From positions 1,984,001-2,048,000 of the forward strand of contig NZ_JAIWZC010000001.1 of the NCBI RefSeq assembly GCF_020297485.1: a stretch of DNA of 64,000 nt, in the 5' to 3' direction. This document shows positions 63,456 through 64,000 of this stretch, in pieces. The position numbers and the translations under genes were made by a program. This stretch comes from Enterocloster clostridioformis. GTDB lineage: Bacteria; Bacillota; Clostridia; Lachnospirales; Lachnospiraceae. The notes beneath the pieces are model-generated. The model saw only the letters and a program-made list of their open reading frames with translations, did not search any database and had not been told where the DNA came from. Each line of letters begins with the position of its first letter. Within the stretch, counting starts at the first letter, position 1.

Positions 63456-64000
63456 TCAGGAAGAAGGAACATGACACCTTCCCAGCTGTTTCATGGCTGT
63501 ATGACCACATTCAGGACACACACAGATATCGAAATTCCAGACTGCTTTTAAAAGCTCTGCCAGGGACATTCCGGCGTAACGCTGCTTGAAACGCTGTCCA
63601 TTCTGAAGCTTAAAGATAACCTTCAGATTCTTATATTTCATCCGATTGTTCAGAAAACCATAATAGCGTATTTTCTGAAAGCCGGAAGGCAGCACATGCA
63701 TCAGGTAACGGCGTATAAACTCCGTGTTGCCAAGAGTAATCTGACGTTTTGGTTCACCCGGCTTTTTTCCACGGGCAGAGAATGTTACCGTATCTTCCGT
63801 AACAGAAAGGATCCTGCTGTTAGAGATGGCGATTTTGTGGATGTAGCGTCCAAGGTATTCAATGACATTGCCGAAGCCGTTGAAGGTTTTCTTGATGTAG
63901 GGGCACCAGTCCATTTCATAAAGCTTATTTTTAAATTCCTTCCAGTGGTAAGAATTACGCAGGTTTTCACAGGAGGATGAAAAGTTAAGGGAGCCGCTTT
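63456..64000 (-). CDS. IS91-family transposase, 3' part, running off the right edge
   Basis: At least 181 codons remain open to the window edge. YLGRYIHKIAISNSRILSV is the conserved block after the catalytic tyrosines in IS91/IS801 rolling-circle transposases. TFSARGKKPGEPKRQITLG, FIRRYLMHVLPSGFQKIRYY and a terminal zinc-type CVCPECGHTAMK follow. Codons upstream of MDWCPYIKKT are in frame (NFSSSCENLRNSYHWKEFK), so the visible ATG is internal. The upstream half is outside the window. Confidence 0.85.
   Translation of the reverse strand, partial: SGSLNFSSSCENLRNSYHWKEFKNKLYEMDWCPYIKKTFNGFGNVIEYLGRYIHKIAISNSRILSVTEDTVTFSARGKKPGEPKRQITLGNTEFIRRYLMHVLPSGFQKIRYYGFLNNRMKYKNLKVIFKLQNGQRFKQRYAGMSLAELLKAVWNFDICVCPECGHTAMKQLGRCHVPSS

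Overview
The window looks like a chromosomal segment of a gut Clostridia, most likely Lachnospiraceae of the Enterocloster/Clostridium bolteae type. This is inferred from the moderately GC-rich core genes, the [FeFe]-hydrogenase maturases, BMP-type nucleoside ABC genes, class II GalT, split glycine dehydrogenase, and the IS66, IS256 and IS630 load. No rRNA, tRNA or CRISPR array was seen.

Positions 1-25300 are orderly core genome. On the minus strand lie a TM1266-hydG-hydF hydrogenase-maturation operon behind a structured leader RNA, and a purine-type import and deamination operon (amidohydrolase, MerR regulator, BMP lipoprotein, ABC ATPase, two permeases) behind a textbook MerR-type promoter. 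Next come an L-cysteine/serine catabolism pair with a divergent LysR gene, leucine and branched-chain amino acid genes (leuCD with a divergent lysR, ilvC, ilvN), housekeeping genes (phosphatase, NudC, HPr-like, MATE, SPFH/NfeD) and an asparaginase.

Positions 25300-38500 are a damaged core region. Three deletion joints fuse unrelated genes: aec::eamA, lpdA::folK and glyA::gcvPA. IS66 splits gcvPA with an 8-bp target duplication. A group II intron sits exactly behind the terminator of a tandem glycine riboswitch and separates that switch from what remains of the glycine cleavage genes. The glycine cleavage system is therefore broken at several independent points.

Positions 38500-59740 are an accessory patchwork, bounded by two direct ~316-bp copies of a transposase 3' end. 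It holds lower-GC cargo (cupin, TspO, a non-discriminating AspRS cut by IS630), Tn916-like conjugation remnants and a four-gene Mu/Tn7-like transposon (DUF6431-type zinc protein, DDE transposase, AAA+ ATPase, coiled-coil protein). It also holds an IS4-like unit with passenger ORFs and a nested IS256, two IS630 copies in opposite orientation that both use a -1 frameshift signal, two yjdF riboswitch/yjdF loci, and a CptIN-type type III toxin-antitoxin locus with two 45-nt antitoxin RNA repeats.

Positions 59960-64000 return to core-like genes (a KdgF-like cupin, a PTS EIIA remnant, galT, a Gx transporter) and end inside an IS91-family transposase. The most rewarding signals are the hyd leader RNA, the MerR promoter with a leader terminator, the riboswitch/intron arrangement with the clustered gene-fusing deletions, the multi-gene transposon and the type III toxin-antitoxin locus.
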